From Manihot esculenta (taxonomy: Eukaryota > Streptophyta > Magnoliopsida > Malpighiales > Euphorbiaceae), in the NCBI RefSeq assembly GCF_001659605.2, contig NC_035177.2, forward strand, positions 1,798,611-1,862,610: a stretch of DNA of 64,000 bases. The letters run 5' to 3'. Positions 9,039 to 21,385 of the stretch are shown here, one piece after another; within the stretch, counting starts at the first letter, position 1, and every line of letters begins with the position of its first letter. A model generated the notes under the pieces. It was not told the DNA's origin. It worked only from the letters and a program-made list of their open reading frames with translations, and made no database searches. Both the position numbers and the translations under genes were made by a program.

Positions 9039-11335
9039 TCTATACATACTGCTTTCATACTGTCATAATACTACTTGTGGAACGTCTTTACTCATCCCAC
9101 TTGAAGAACAGAGAGAGCAAAATCCATAGAATTTTTAGAGTTTTAAACGGAAAGAGTGAGAGAGAGAAAGAGGAGGTGACAACTGGCAACAAGAATGTTG
9201 CCATGGCTGACACCTGGCGCGAAGAATTCAAAGCATGTATTAACGTCCTTTTAGATAGGTTCTGAGGTTTATTAGTAATAGAAAAAAATTTAAATGTTGA
9301 ATAATAATTAATCATCCAAAAATTTATATGTCTTAATTAATTTTGATTTAAAAATTTAGAGCTTATATATCATACAATAGAATCATTTTTTAAAATATTT
9401 ATTAAATAAAAAATTTTAAATATTTATATTAATTCATATTTATATTAAAAATTTTAAAATTTGAATAATAAAGTTATTTTTTTTAATTTATTACAATTAT
9501 AATTAAGAGTATTAAATTAAATACAAAAATTAATAGTAAATTATAATATAGTTTTTAAAATTTTATATTAATGAAAATATAACGGTGAATGTGTTGACCC
9601 TCTGGCTTTGCATGCAGTTTTCCAGAAATTGAATAATTCTGCTTCACTCTTTCCCTCAGTTTCCCAGCCATCTTTATGCATCATCAGGTCTTCAAATATG
9701 ATTCCACTTCCTTTATCACTTGATTGGCTCCCATCCGAAATGCCATGGTCTTCAGTATTGTCAATACCGATATTCTGTTTAAATATTTTAAAATATTTAT
9801 AATTTTAAATATAATTAGTGTGGGTTAATTTAAAATTAAATTAATATACTAAATCATTAATAAAATTAAAAATTTATAATAATAATGTAAATATTTTTTT
9901 AATATTATAAATTTTTATTTTAAAAGAAATATTAAAAAAATCCTAATCCTCAAAAAAAAATTTCCAATTGTATCTTAAATTTTAAAAATTTATCAATTAA
10001 ACTTTAATATTTTAAATTGTAATATCTTGAATTTTTTTAATGTAGCATAGTGACGTAATGATGATGCGTCATGACATTTTCATTAAGAAATTAATAAAAT
10101 TTAATGATAAAATATAATTAAAATAAATATAAAAGTGTAAAATTTAATTAATAAATTATAAAGAAATAAGATACAATTAAAAATAAGAAAAAAATAGAGG
10201 TATGTTTTTATCGTTACTTCTAAAATTTATTAAGTATCACGATAAGTAAACTAACCTACAACCTATTATTATTATAAATTTTGTTTAAATAATAAAATTT
10301 ATATACTTTACTGTTACATTCTCTAAATTAATGTGTCAAACTAAGGATTTTGAAAAAACAACATATTTCCTGCTATGCTTTGAAACTTTCTTTTTAAAAT
10401 AAATCATCAAATTTATTTATTTAATTTATTTAAAATAAAAATTAAAAATAAAATAAATAAAATTTGAAATCACTTAAATTTATTTAAATATATTTATTAT
10501 CGAATTAAAATTATGAATTTTCTTTCTAGTTATTTATTTTTAACTTTTTTTAATATTTTAACATCAATTTTATCTGTATTCATCCAGCATTCTCCTGCTC
10601 CTCTAATAAGTGGTTTTTTAAATCATTAACAAATGAATCCTTCAATTAAATAATAGTTCAGTTAAAGTTGAAATATAATTTACTCTTCAATTAAATCTTT
10701 ATATGTAATTAAATATTATATAATAAAAAAGTAATTAAAATATTTATTAAATAATATATTTATATTATTATTTTTATGATTTATTTTACATATATACTTT
10801 ATATAAATTATAAATAATTTAAATATGTATTATATAAATAATATAATTTACATTAACAACTACTTTAATGACATTATATATAATTTTTTATAAAAAATAC
10901 ATAAATTTATTTTAAATACTAATAATTAAAATTAAAATTAAAATTATATTATAATTGAAAAATTAAAAATCATACCAAACTAAAATAATAAAAAATTTAA
11001 TTAAAATTATATCAAATTTCAATTAATTTTAATTTTTAAGTAAATTTTGAACCTAAATTGAAAAATATTATTTTTTTAAAAAATAAAATAATACAATAAT
11101 TCTATAATTAATTTTTTTATATATTTAAAAAAGCCATAAAAAATAATTTATATCCATATAATTTTTTTAATGTATTAAATTAAGTTTTAAGATAATCAGA
11201 ATAGTTTGTTTTTTTATTTTTATTATTTTCTATACAGCTCTTTATTTCAATAATTATTAACATAATATTTTAATTTATAAATATTAATTATTTTTAATAT
11301 AATTTCATTTGATTTAAATATTTTGTACAGATACT
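9039..11335. other. AT-rich spacer, no recognisable gene
   Basis: Extremely AT-rich from about 9290 on, with homopolymers and no supported ORF. 9060-9260 and 9590-9785 are of more normal composition and could be remnants of host genic DNA, but I recognise no protein in them. Confidence 0.7.
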
Positions 11336-12395
11336 AGTAAAACAATCTTATCTAGAGCAAGCATTTAGAATAATCAACAATTAACAAATTGGAAACCTCC
11401 CAATACACCAATAGATACAATATATAAAACAGGTATATTAGATTTTAAATCAACCAGAGCGATTAAAACAAAAGAAAAAGTAGTACCTTTATATTCTGAA
11501 AATCAATCTATGAGCTTATTAAGTAAAAAGACCATATTAAAATACATTAATCAAGGATACAGATTTATGCATATAGGATTAGTACAAATTGCCATAAAAC
11601 CATTAACAGTAGAAGGATTAAATACTAGTATGCATGTAGCATTAAGAGATGGTAGACATATTAACTATAAAGACTCTTTATTACGATTATTTGAAACTAG
11701 TTTAACTAATGGACCAATATATTCAAACTGTTTTCCTAATTTTACAGTTTCATTAACTGACCCTCATATAATGAAAATATTGACATTAGACATATTAACA
11801 CATAACTATAATATGTTAAAAGGATCCCATATCTATGAAGTATTTTATAGATTAAATTATAAAATTATGAATATTTGATTATGTCCTAATGCTATTGATC
11901 ACAATAAACAAACAGGAGAAACAATTTTTTGGGAAATTGATCCAACCAAGGCTAATATAAATATTCCTAAATCTATACAATGGAAAGATGTCACTCTACC
12001 AGAAACATGGAAATATCCCGTTAAAACCATGCCAAGTTTACCTGCCAAAGAAAACACAGAAATAGATTATATTATACAAAATAATGGTGGAACAGTAGAA
12101 TTAAAATTTAAAAGATCCAATTCTTTTAGACAAACTACTCCTAGTATATACCAACCATCTAGACATTCCTTAGAATCCTCTAGGCGATCACATAATATTG
12201 ATATACAGCCCGATACGAGTATTTCTGAGGAATCTACTATCCCTCAATATCAAGGACCATATTTTGGAGAAACGTCAGGAACTAAACCAATAGAAGAAAC
12301 CTTTAATCAACACACCATACCACAATCCACAAAAGGAATCAAAATCCAAGAAGGAGTTTTTAGACAAGGGCAAAACCTTATGAAGATAGTGCTTT
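11336..12395 (+). pseudogene. Viral ORF1 5' part (movement protein and CP N-part), lineage B, decayed
   Basis: Homologous to 17073-18150. The left edge cuts into the N-terminal segment of the movement protein. A 122-codon open run (11510-11878) carries the 30K movement-protein core (N-Y-K-D-S-L, then S-L-T-D-P-H-I-M). It ends in a TGA where the other copies read Gly. The Ser/Pro/Thr-rich linker follows at 12029-12370, with a small deletion and frameshift near 12374. It runs directly into the palindrome. Confidence 0.85.
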
Positions 12396-13984
12396 TACCC
12401 TTAATACATTAACTCAAACCTTTGAACTTGATAAAGACCAAATTCAAGCTGACTATATGTCAGATTTAAACCGGGGGAAAAGGGATATATTTCTGCAAAC
12501 TTATTCCAGAAAAGAACAGAGTTTAATTAAACGACAATTTTTTACATTTTGTGAACAAATAGAAAAAACAATTTCATTTTTTACATATTTGAAATATTTT
12601 CAAGATCAGAAGCTAAATGTATTAGAAAAGAAAATACACAAATGGCATAAAGTAAATGACATAGGAGGACCTAGTGATGTAGCACATGAATGTGAAAGAC
12701 CACCATTAGATAGAGTATTTTTCAAGAAGAACCAAATATCTCATGGAATGCAACCAATTGTAGACACTAAAAATATACAGAATAATGACATAAGAGATAT
12801 TAATTTATAAAATAATTGGACTAATGTAACATTACATATAATAGGACAACAATTAGATAGGATGGAAGAAAAAATAGATAGAAATCATGAAGGAATTACA
12901 AATATAGAACATATAGAAACACCACAAGCACCATCACCTATATCACCTAAACCAAATACTATATATTTATCTCAAAGATATAGTAATCCAAAACCATATG
13001 ATATAGATTCAGTTAAAAAACAAGTTAATAAACCCTTCACAAAAATGATACCACCATCACAAAATCCAATTGATACAGTTACAATAAACCCAAAAACAGA
13101 TTAAATGATATGTCTAAATTATTACAGAAAATTATAAATGAACAAAAAACCTCACCAAAGATCAGCACATCTGGAGGTATTAAAATCAATGAGCCATTAA
13201 TACCTCCAGATGTGCTGATCTTTGGTGAGGTTTTTTGTTCATTTATAATTTTCTGTAATAATTTAGACATATCATTTAATCTGTTTTTGGGTTTATTGTA
13301 ACTGTATCAATTGGATTTTGTGATGGTGGTATCATTTTTGTGAAGGGTTTATTAACTTGTTTTTTAACTGAATCTATATCATATGGTTTTGGATTACTAT
13401 ATCTTTGAGATAAATATATAGTATTTGGTTTAGGTGATATAGGTGATGGTGCTTGTGGTGTTTCTATATGTTCTATATTTGTAATTCCTTCATGATTTCT
13501 ATCTATTTTTTCTTCCATCCTATCTAATTGTTGTCCTATTATATGTAATGTTACATTAGTCCAATTATTTTGTAAATTAATATCTCTTATGTCATTATTC
13601 TGTATATTTTTAGTGTCTACAATTGGTTGCATTCCATGAGATATTTGGTTCTTCTTGAAAAATACTCTATCTAATGGTGGTCTTTCACATTCATGTGCTA
13701 CATCACTAGGTCCTCCTATGTCATTTACTTTATGCCATTTGTGTATTTTCTTTTCTAATACATTTAGCTTCTGATCTTGAAAATATTTCAAATATGTAAA
13801 AAATGGAATTATTTTTTCTATTTGTTCACAAAATGTAAAAAATTGTCGTTTAATTAAACTCTGTTCTTTTCTGGAATAAGTTTGCAGAAATATATCCCTT
13901 TTCCCCCGGTTTGAATCTGACATATAGTCAGCTTGAATTTGGTCTTTATCAAGTTCAAAGGTTTGAGTTAATGTATTAAGGGTA
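12396..13984. repeat. Near-perfect palindrome, two 788-bp arms with a 13-nt loop, made of viral CP-coding DNA
   Basis: Left arm 12396-13183 and right arm 13197-13984 pair with constant coordinate sum 26380, with no indel needed. Conceptual translations of the arms show only four residue differences (all single-base), one of which makes a stop in the left arm (12808-12810, CAA to TAA). Both arms share a one-base deletion near the end of the N-P-K-T-D stretch, so that break predates the duplication. The right arm reads as an open 215-codon CP segment on the minus strand (13276-13923). A transcript through the locus would fold into about 790 bp of duplex. Confidence 0.95.
13276..13923 (-). pseudogene. 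Viral CP N-part fragment in right palindrome arm
   Basis: Open for 215 codons, starting at the M-S-D-S-N-R-G-K segment conserved in all copies of this lineage and ending at a frameshift-derived stop shared with the left arm. It is an internal piece of ORF1, so the ATG is not a natural start. It matches the left arm 12457-13104, which is broken by a stop. Confidence 0.8.
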
Positions 13985-14110
13985 CAATCAGAAATAAGAC
14001 AGTTAAAATTAGAAGTTAGACAACTTAAATATAGATGTGACCAGTTAGAACAAAATCAAAATTTAAAGAATAAAGAAAAAATTATAGAACAAAAAGAAGA
14101 AATTACTTCA
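13985..14110 (+). pseudogene. Viral CP/protease linker coiled-coil fragment
   Basis: Plus-strand piece reading Q-S-E-I-R-Q-L-K-L-E-V and onward, matching 20550-20666. It is joined on the left to the palindrome's right arm (opposite strand) and on the right to a truncated ORF2. The heptad-like Leu/Ile spacing suggests a coiled coil. It marks two rearrangement junctions within 130 bp. Confidence 0.8.
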
Positions 14111-15819
14111 TTGTATACCAGTAGTACTAGTATTATGAATAGACCATTAGCTCCAATGTCAAGTGCATTAATAATCCAACCAAGTTATCCCAGACCAAGA
14201 TCACCAAGACCAAATTTTACTTCATTAAATAGATACAGCCAATTACAATCTCCTATGGGTTCTATTAGATCAATCACACCTTCCACTTTCAAGCAAATCG
14301 TCACAAACACCCCATCTTCTAGCCAAAGTCCAACCATTTCACAAGAATTAAATCATTCAGATTACAAATATAAGCCCATTGAAGATCACATCATTACAAT
14401 TGAACCAGAATATTGGGCAAAAAACCCAAATCTCAATAACTACGAAATTTGTGATTCCATTTTTTCTAAGACACATTTTTATATCCCAGACAATTTTAGT
14501 AAATCTCAACACTACTATGAGACTATTCTTATCCAGACAAATTCCATTTTAATTCAGAACAATTACGATCCACAAAGTCCAAATAATATTAGATATTGTA
14601 AAGTTCGTCTCTTGAAGGTATGGACCCTGGCGGAGTGGGGACAAGAGCCCCACCAGACAAAAGAAATTATTTTGACCAATGGACAAAGTACAAAATACAA
14701 TTATTATGATTACCAAGCTGCTTGGGAACGAACGTTCTTTAAGCAAAATGACCATATGTCTATTTCATTTTTCTTTTATATTGCTGACAATTTTGAATAT
14801 CCAATACCTTATTGGTTTCATCAATGGTGGAACAAATTTGGGATACAAACTGATATTATTCCAGACCAAGTACAAACAGCCCAAATACAATTTTTTGATA
14901 GAACTAAACTACCTGATACCATTAACTGCTCCCCAAAGTGGTTAATTTATAGCCATTATTTCCACATACCATGGATATTCATGATAGAATACCAGATTAA
15001 TGATCAAACAATTGATAATTTTCAAGTGCCAATTCTTATTCGGAAATATAAAACCAAATGGTGGTCCAAGACTGATTTGCAGGCTTGTGGCCCAGATGCC
15101 TTAGAACCATTTTTTCTTAAATACCCACAACTGTGCAAAAGCCCAAGCCCAGCCAATATATCCAAACATGAGACCTTTCTTAGGGGTGAGCATTCGGTCG
15201 GTTCGGTTCAAAACCGAACCGAACCGAATAAACCGAAAACCGAAATTCTAGTTTTTATGAAAACCGAACCGAACTGATTTTGGTCAGAAACCGAATCGAA
15301 CCGAACCGGTCTGATTCGGTTCGATTCGGTTCGGTTTGATCGGTTTCGATTTTTAATATTTTTAAAAATTTTTACACTTTATTTTTAGTATTTTAAAATT
15401 TAATTAAAATATTTTAATTTTAATATAATTTAATTTCTCTATATTATTGAAAAAACATATTATTATCCCTAATCGGTTCGGTTTGGTTTTTTCGGTTTTT
15501 TTCTGATCAAAACCGAACCGAACCGAAATAACCAAAATTTCTGAAATTTAAAATCGAACCGAACCGAAATGTATAAAAAACCGAACCAAATTTTCAAATC
15601 GGTTCGGTTCGGTCGGTTTTTTCGGTTTAAACCGGATTCTGCTCACCCCTAACCTTTCTGGCAAAAAGACAAATAATCATATCCCAACTAGCAGCATGTA
15701 CTTCTGAGACAGAGTATGAAAAATTAATAAAAGAATTAAATGAGACAAAAAATTCTACGGCCTCACCAGTAGATCTCTCTGATGACAATGACGACTTTTT
15801 TACTCAAGTGGACATGTAG
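14111..15819 (+). pseudogene. Viral ORF2, lineage B, N-terminally truncated and split by a MITE
   Basis: Matches the intact ORF2 at 23238-24620 from about its residue 50 to the end. It carries the same aromatic core (I-E-P-E-Y-W, Y-Y-D-Y, W-F-H-Q-W-W, W-I-F-M) and the acidic end D-D-N-D-D-F-F. The N-terminus is replaced by the fused coiled-coil fragment at 13985. A 471-bp MITE sits at 15181-15651 with an 8-bp target duplication; after it the last 53 codons resume and end at 15819. Confidence 0.9.
15181..15651. mobile_element. hAT-type MITE, 471 bp
   Basis: Terminal inverted repeats begin TAGGGGTGAGCA and end TGCTCACCCCTA. The flanking 8-bp direct duplication ACCTTTCT (15173-15180 and 15652-15659) is exact, and joining across it gives the uninterrupted ORF2 frame. 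Both ends are built of GGTTCGGTT-type repeats in inverted orientation, enclosing an AT-rich core. No coding capacity. 8-bp duplications and TAGGG ends are hAT features. Confidence 0.9.
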
Positions 15820-16180
15820 AAATTATCAATAATACAGCAGACAAAAACAAAAGAAGTGACTCAGCATCAGCATTGACGAAAGCAATGACGTCACAAAGCA
15901 CTCACAGACAATTGATAGACAAAAACAAAAGAAGTGACTCAGCATGACCCACCAAGCATCTAATGGCCAACAAAGTGGCAGACAATGGGACCCAGGACCC
16001 ACAAAACACTTATGGACCGCTCAACCAAATTCAATTTCATTTTGAAATTCGGACCGCTTAACTGCATTGGATAACACTTTGGCGTCCGCGGCTATAAAAA
16101 GGATCATTCGGTTCATTACAAAACACACCGAATTCCAGACAGAATTCTCACAATAAATCTTTCTCAAATGTATTCAATAG
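15820..16180 (+). promoter_or_regulatory. Pararetroviral promoter with as-1 element, lineage B
   Basis: TATAAAAA at 16093-16100. About 200 nt upstream two TGACG motifs at 15874-15878 and 15886-15890 are separated by exactly 7 nt, the spacing of the CaMV as-1 element that binds TGA bZIP factors; the second is a full TGACGTCA. A direct repeat of about 29 bp containing GTGACTCAGCA starts near 15839 and again near 15916. AATAAA at 16153 could serve as a polyadenylation signal in the leader. Confidence 0.8.
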
Positions 16181-16838
16181 CTAGTTTAGTTTTATTTTCA
16201 ACAATTTGTAAGGAGTCTTTGGTTTACTACAACCAAGACGTAACAATTTTTATTTAAAGTATTTTGTATTTACAAAAGTAAGTTTGTATTTTGTATTCAG
16301 TCTTTTATATATTTGTATTTTATACAAACTGTTACTGTGTAAGTTTGTGTTGACGGCAATCTATTCTCTCTCTCTACGTATACCATTCTGAGTTGACTCT
16401 GGGAATCCAGGTTAACATTGCAGGAACCCTAATCAAAATTAAAATATTGCATTCATGATAAGTATGCTCTGTGGTTGCAGTTTAGGCTGATCTTCCACAT
16501 CAGAAAGTGTGTTGCTCATTTGATTAACAAAATTGATATTAAAACTGGTAATTAAAATGAATATAGAAATGACTGAATATTATTGTTATACTTGTAATCT
16601 ATATTATACTGTTGTAACAATTATTCATGAATGGAATGGTATTAGTACTTATATGCAGATTAGATATCCCCATACTTAGTAATATTATGACCAAACAATA
16701 TAAGAATAGTGAATGTATGTGTATAAATTGCATATTAAATCGAATATTAGTGAATTCATTATTTATCGTTCTTGTTATCTATCTTGTTATCTGTATTTTA
16801 TTTGTATTTGAAGTTTAAATCGTAGGTGCGTTCCAGAA
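16181..16838 (+). other. Viral leader, lineage B, with decayed short ORFs
   Basis: TATA-to-PBS distance is about 745 nt against about 1,020 nt in the tandem array, and the CDCRE short ORF is missing here. A short ORF starting M-Y-S (16168) runs into a GTAAGG donor-like site at 16208-16213; the tandem copies have an M-Y-S start and GTAAGG at the same place. No other gene is supported. Confidence 0.6.
16557..16679 (+). pseudogene. Decayed Cys-rich leader short ORF, lineage B
   Basis: 40 codons beginning M-N-I-E and containing Y-C-Y-T-C-N, aligned with the start of the 50-residue Cys-rich ORF at 22369-22521. The matching E-C-M-C-I-N-C segment follows further on at about 16711 in another frame, so the copy is frameshifted. 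Confidence 0.5.
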
Positions 16839-16851
16839 TGGTATCAGAGCC
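16839..16851 (+). other. Primer-binding site for initiator tRNA-Met, lineage B
   Basis: TGGTATCAGAGCC, about 150 nt before the ORF1 ATG at 16998. An acceptor-like CCTGCAG ends at 16952 between the two and is conserved in the tandem array. Confidence 0.85.
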
Positions 16852-16997
16852 AGTGAAGAATCTAGCTATCTTAAACTATTCAAATTAAAATTTTAGGGTT
16901 GTAACTGTATCACGAAAACCATAAGTCAGGCAGAAGAGTATAAGACCTGCAGTGTGAGTAGAGAAGGAAGTGTATGTGAAAACCCTAAGATTCTAAG

Positions 16998-19900
16998 ATG
17001 AATATGTTTAGGAGAACTAGATCTTCTAGGTCCAGACAACCAGACGAAGAACTCATAAACGATTTAAATATTAATACAGATAATACTAAGACTATACTAT
17101 CTAGAGAAGGTACTTGGAATAATCAACAATTAACCAATTGGAAACCACCTAAAACCCCAATATCTAGTATATATAAGAAAGGAATAATAGACTTTAAATC
17201 AGCTAGAGCTATTAAAACCAAAGAGAAAGTAGTACCATTATACTCTGAAAATCAATCAATGAGTTTATTAAGTAAGAAAACAATATTAAAATATATTAAC
17301 TAAGGATATAGATTTATGCATATAGGATTAGTATAAATTGCCATTAAACTATTAACTGTAGAAGGATTAAATACTAGCATGCATGTTGCATTAAGAGATT
17401 GTAGACATATTAATTATAAAGACTCATTATTAGGTTTATTTGAAACAAGTTTAACAAATGGACCAATATATTCAAACTGTTTCCCTAATTTTACAATATC
17501 TTTAACTGACCCACATATAATGAAGATATTAACATTAGATATTTTAACTCATAATTACAATATGTTAAAAGGATCACATATATATGAAGTATTTTACAGA
17601 TTAAATTATAAAATAATGAACACAGGATTATGTCCGAATGCTATTGACCATAATAGGTTAACAGGAGAAACAATCTTTTGGGAAATTGACCAAACCAAAG
17701 CAAATATAACTGTACCAAAAACCATACAATGGAAAGATGTAAGTCTACCAGATAGTTGGAAATATCTAGTTAAAACAATACTAAGTTTACCTGCAAAAGA
17801 AAATAAAGAGATAGATTATATTATACAAAATAATGATGATTCAGTAGAATTAAAATTTAAAAGATCAAATTCTTTTAGGCAAACCAATTCTAGTATATAC
17901 CAACCCTCTAGACATTCATTAGGATCTTCACAAAGAAAACCTAATATAGAATTACATACTGATACAAGTATATCTGAGGAATCTACTATTCCTCCATACC
18001 AAAGACCTTTTATTAGAGAAACTTCTGGTACTAAACCTGTAGAAGATACTTTTGACCAACACACTAAGCCACAACATACTACCAAAGGAATAAAAATACA
18101 GGAAGGTGTATTTAGACAAGGACAATTTAGCCAACCTTATGAGGACAATGATTTTACTATTAATACATTAACTCAAAGTTTTGAAATTGATAAAGACCAA
18201 GTTCAAGCTGACTATATGTCAGATCAAAATCGGGGGAAAATGGACATATTTATCAACACGTATTCACTAACAGAACAAAAGAAAATTAAAAAATAATTTT
18301 TCGAATTCTGTGAACAAGTAGAAAAAACTATACCATTCTTTACTTATCTCAAATATTATCATCAAAATAACTTAAATGTATTAGAAAAGAAAATACATAA
18401 GTGGAACAAAGTTAATCATATGGGAGATCCAAGTGACCAATATTATGAATCTGAAAGACCACCCATGAATAGAGCATTTTTTAAAAAAGATCATGAATAT
18501 CATGGTATACAACCCATAGTTCATACACAGAATATACAAGATAAATAAATGAAAGATGTTTATTTACAAAATAATTGGACCAATGTAGCCTTACATATAA
18601 TAGGAAACCAATTAGATAGAATGGAAGAAAAAATAGAAAAAAATTATAATGCTATAGAAGATATAGACCATATAGAAATACCACAGACACCTTCTCCTAT
18701 AATGGAAAGACCAAACACGAAGTATTTATCTCAAAGATACAGTACTGCAAAACCATATAACATAGACCCTGCTAAAAAACAATTAAATAAACCTTTTACA
18801 AAAATGATACCACCATCACAAAATCCTATAGATACAGTAACAATAAAACCCAAAACAGAATTAAGTGATATGTCGAAATTATTACAGAAAATTATAAGTG
18901 AACAAAATAGTTCTCCGAGCATTAGTACCACAGGAGGTATTAAAATAGAAGAACCTTTACAAACTCAAAGTAATATAAAAAGTGAAAGTACTAGCAAAGA
19001 CAAAAATAAAATTACAATTCTAACTAAATATAATGAAACCTCTTCTTCAGAGGATGAAACCATATATAACCCATTAGAAGCATCAGACGACTCTGACCAA
19101 GACTATGATATTCCTTTAAATACCATAGAAAGGCAAAATAATAATAAACCAGATGACTTAAAAATATTAGATAGAAAACAAAAACAATACAATGCAAAAA
19201 ATATATATGAGTGAAATATAGATGAATTATCTGAAGTCGAGATAATACAAATAACTAAGAAAATGATAATAGTAGGAAATATATATAAACAAAGAGTTGG
19301 AGTTACGGAAAGAGAAGCAGCATAAAATATCATATTAGGATTTACAGGAGAATTAAGGACTTGGTGGGACAAATTACTAAGTAATGAAATAAAAACTAAT
19401 ATATTAACAGTTCGAAGAATTGATAATACTACAGGAGAACCAATCATTGACCCATCTACAGGACAACCACAGTCTTTTACTTTAGCATACTTAGTTTACA
19501 ATATTATATCACATTTCATAGGCGATTTAGATTTATATACAGAAAGAAATAGTGAAATATTACAAAACCTTAAATGTAGAAAATTAGAAAATTTTAGATG
19601 GTATAAAAATAATTTCTTAAAAAGAGTATATGCATTAGCGGACCCAAACGCTTACCATTGGAAAGAAAAATTTCTAACAGGATTACCTAGATTATTTTCC
19701 ACAAAAGTTAAAGAAACAATTGAACAAAAATTTGGACACATTTCATATGATGATTTGACCTATGGAGATTTAATAACATGTGTAAATCTAATTGGAATAA
19801 GATTGTGTAGGGATATGAAACTACAACAAAAATTAAAAATGGAAAATAGACAATCTAGAAAAGAATTAGGCAATTGGTGTGAACAATTTGATTTTGGAAC

Positions 19901-21385
19901 AATAAAGAAACATAAACAGAGAAAATATAAACCTTATAAGATAGATAAAATTTATAGAAAATACAGTTATAGACATAATATGATAAACAAATAGATAAAA
20001 AACCTTTTAAAAGAAAACAATTTAAAAAGAATAATTATAATAGAAAAAATAACTTCAAAAGACCAAATAATAATAAAAATAATATAACATGCTATTTATG
20101 TAACCAGAAAGGACATTATGCAAAAGAATGCCAAGCAAGGAGAAAAATACATGAATTAGGTTTAGAACTAAAAATAGATAATATAGAACAATTATTAGAA
20201 AAAATTGACCAAATTAAACCATCTTCTTCAGAATTGGATGAAGATTATAGTAGTGACAGTTCTTCAGATACAATAAATAGTACAGATAGTAATCATAATT
20301 GCAAAGGAGAAATTTGTAATTGTAATAATAAAATAAATGTTTTAACAGAATATAACCAAGTACTAGAACAAATAGAACAAGTACAGGATTCAAACATTAA
20401 AAGAAAATTTTTCAAAAAATTAACAAAATTAATTAATGAAGAAATAAAACAAGAGACAGAGGCACCAACAAATTTTGAAGAAATAGAACAAATCTTTAGA
20501 CATAAGAAACCAGTAAAAACAATTTCCTCTATGGATTTACAATCAGAAATAAGACAGTTAAAATTAGAAGTGAGACAACTTAAATATAGATGTGACCAGT
20601 TAGAACAAAATCAAAATTTAAAGAATAAAGAAAAAATTATAGAACAAAAAGAAGAAATTACTTCAGGAAATGAAAGCGATAAAGAGTTAAAGTTTAATGA
20701 CATTACTAGAATAAAATTTTAAAAATGGTATGTCAAGATTACTTTAACAATAAAAGATTTTAAATTAAAAATCATAGCAATGTTAGATTCAGGAGCAGAT
20801 ATGAACTGCATAGACCAAGGAATTATACCAAGTAAATATTTTCATAAAATTAATCAGACCTTGTCAGCAGCAAATTCAACTAAAGCAAAAATATATTATA
20901 AAATACCAAGCGCTCATATTTGTAACAATGGTATATGTTTTAAAACGAGTTTTATGTTAATAAAAAATTTTAATACTCAAATAATATTAGGAAACCGTTT
21001 TTTACAAATGTTGTACCCTTTCAAAGTAAAACAATTAGGTTTAGAAACTAATGTTTTAGGACAGGATATTATTTTTAAATTTATATCACCAATTAATTAC
21101 CATGATGTAAATTTATTCCAACAAGAAAACATAAGTAAAATTAATAATTTAGAAAAATAAATTAAATTTTTAAAAGAAGGTTTACATTCTGTAAAAATAG
21201 AAGAATAATTAGAAAAATCAATTGTGAAACAACAAATAAAAGAAATTGAAGAACAATTTGAAAAAGATTTATGTTCAAATTTACCAACAGTATTTTGGGA
21301 TAGAAAACAACACATAGTCATTTTACCTTATGAACCAGACTTTAAAGAACAAGACATACCAACAAAAGCTAGATCGATCCAAATG
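16998..21385 (+). pseudogene. Viral ORF1, lineage B, multiply stopped and truncated at the start of RT
   Basis: Starts at ATG 16998 (M-N-M-F-R-R). Order: movement protein (to about 17800), Ser/Pro linker, CP region, zinc knuckle CX2CX4HX4C at 20090-20131, acidic and coiled-coil stretch (20230-20670), aspartic protease D-S-G-A-D-M at about 20786, and the first part of RT up to K-A-R-S-I-Q-M, where viral homology ends at about 21385. In-frame stops are visible at 17301, 17334, 18294, 18546, 19212, 19323, 20720, 21157 and 21205, plus a disrupted frame near 19990. RT catalytic motif, RNase H and a following ORF2 are absent. Confidence 0.92.

Noticed and set aside
9077..9265. 62-codon ORF after the lineage A copy
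   Set aside because: No recognisable domain, no neighbour context; may be a host gene remnant but not supportable.
9300..11330. Possible satellite or scaffold attachment region
   Set aside because: AT richness alone is not evidence; no regular period seen by eye.
16627..16818. 63-codon ORF with a hydrophobic C-terminus in the lineage B leader
   Set aside because: Overlaps the frameshifted Cys-rich ORF and has no counterpart in the better preserved array leader.
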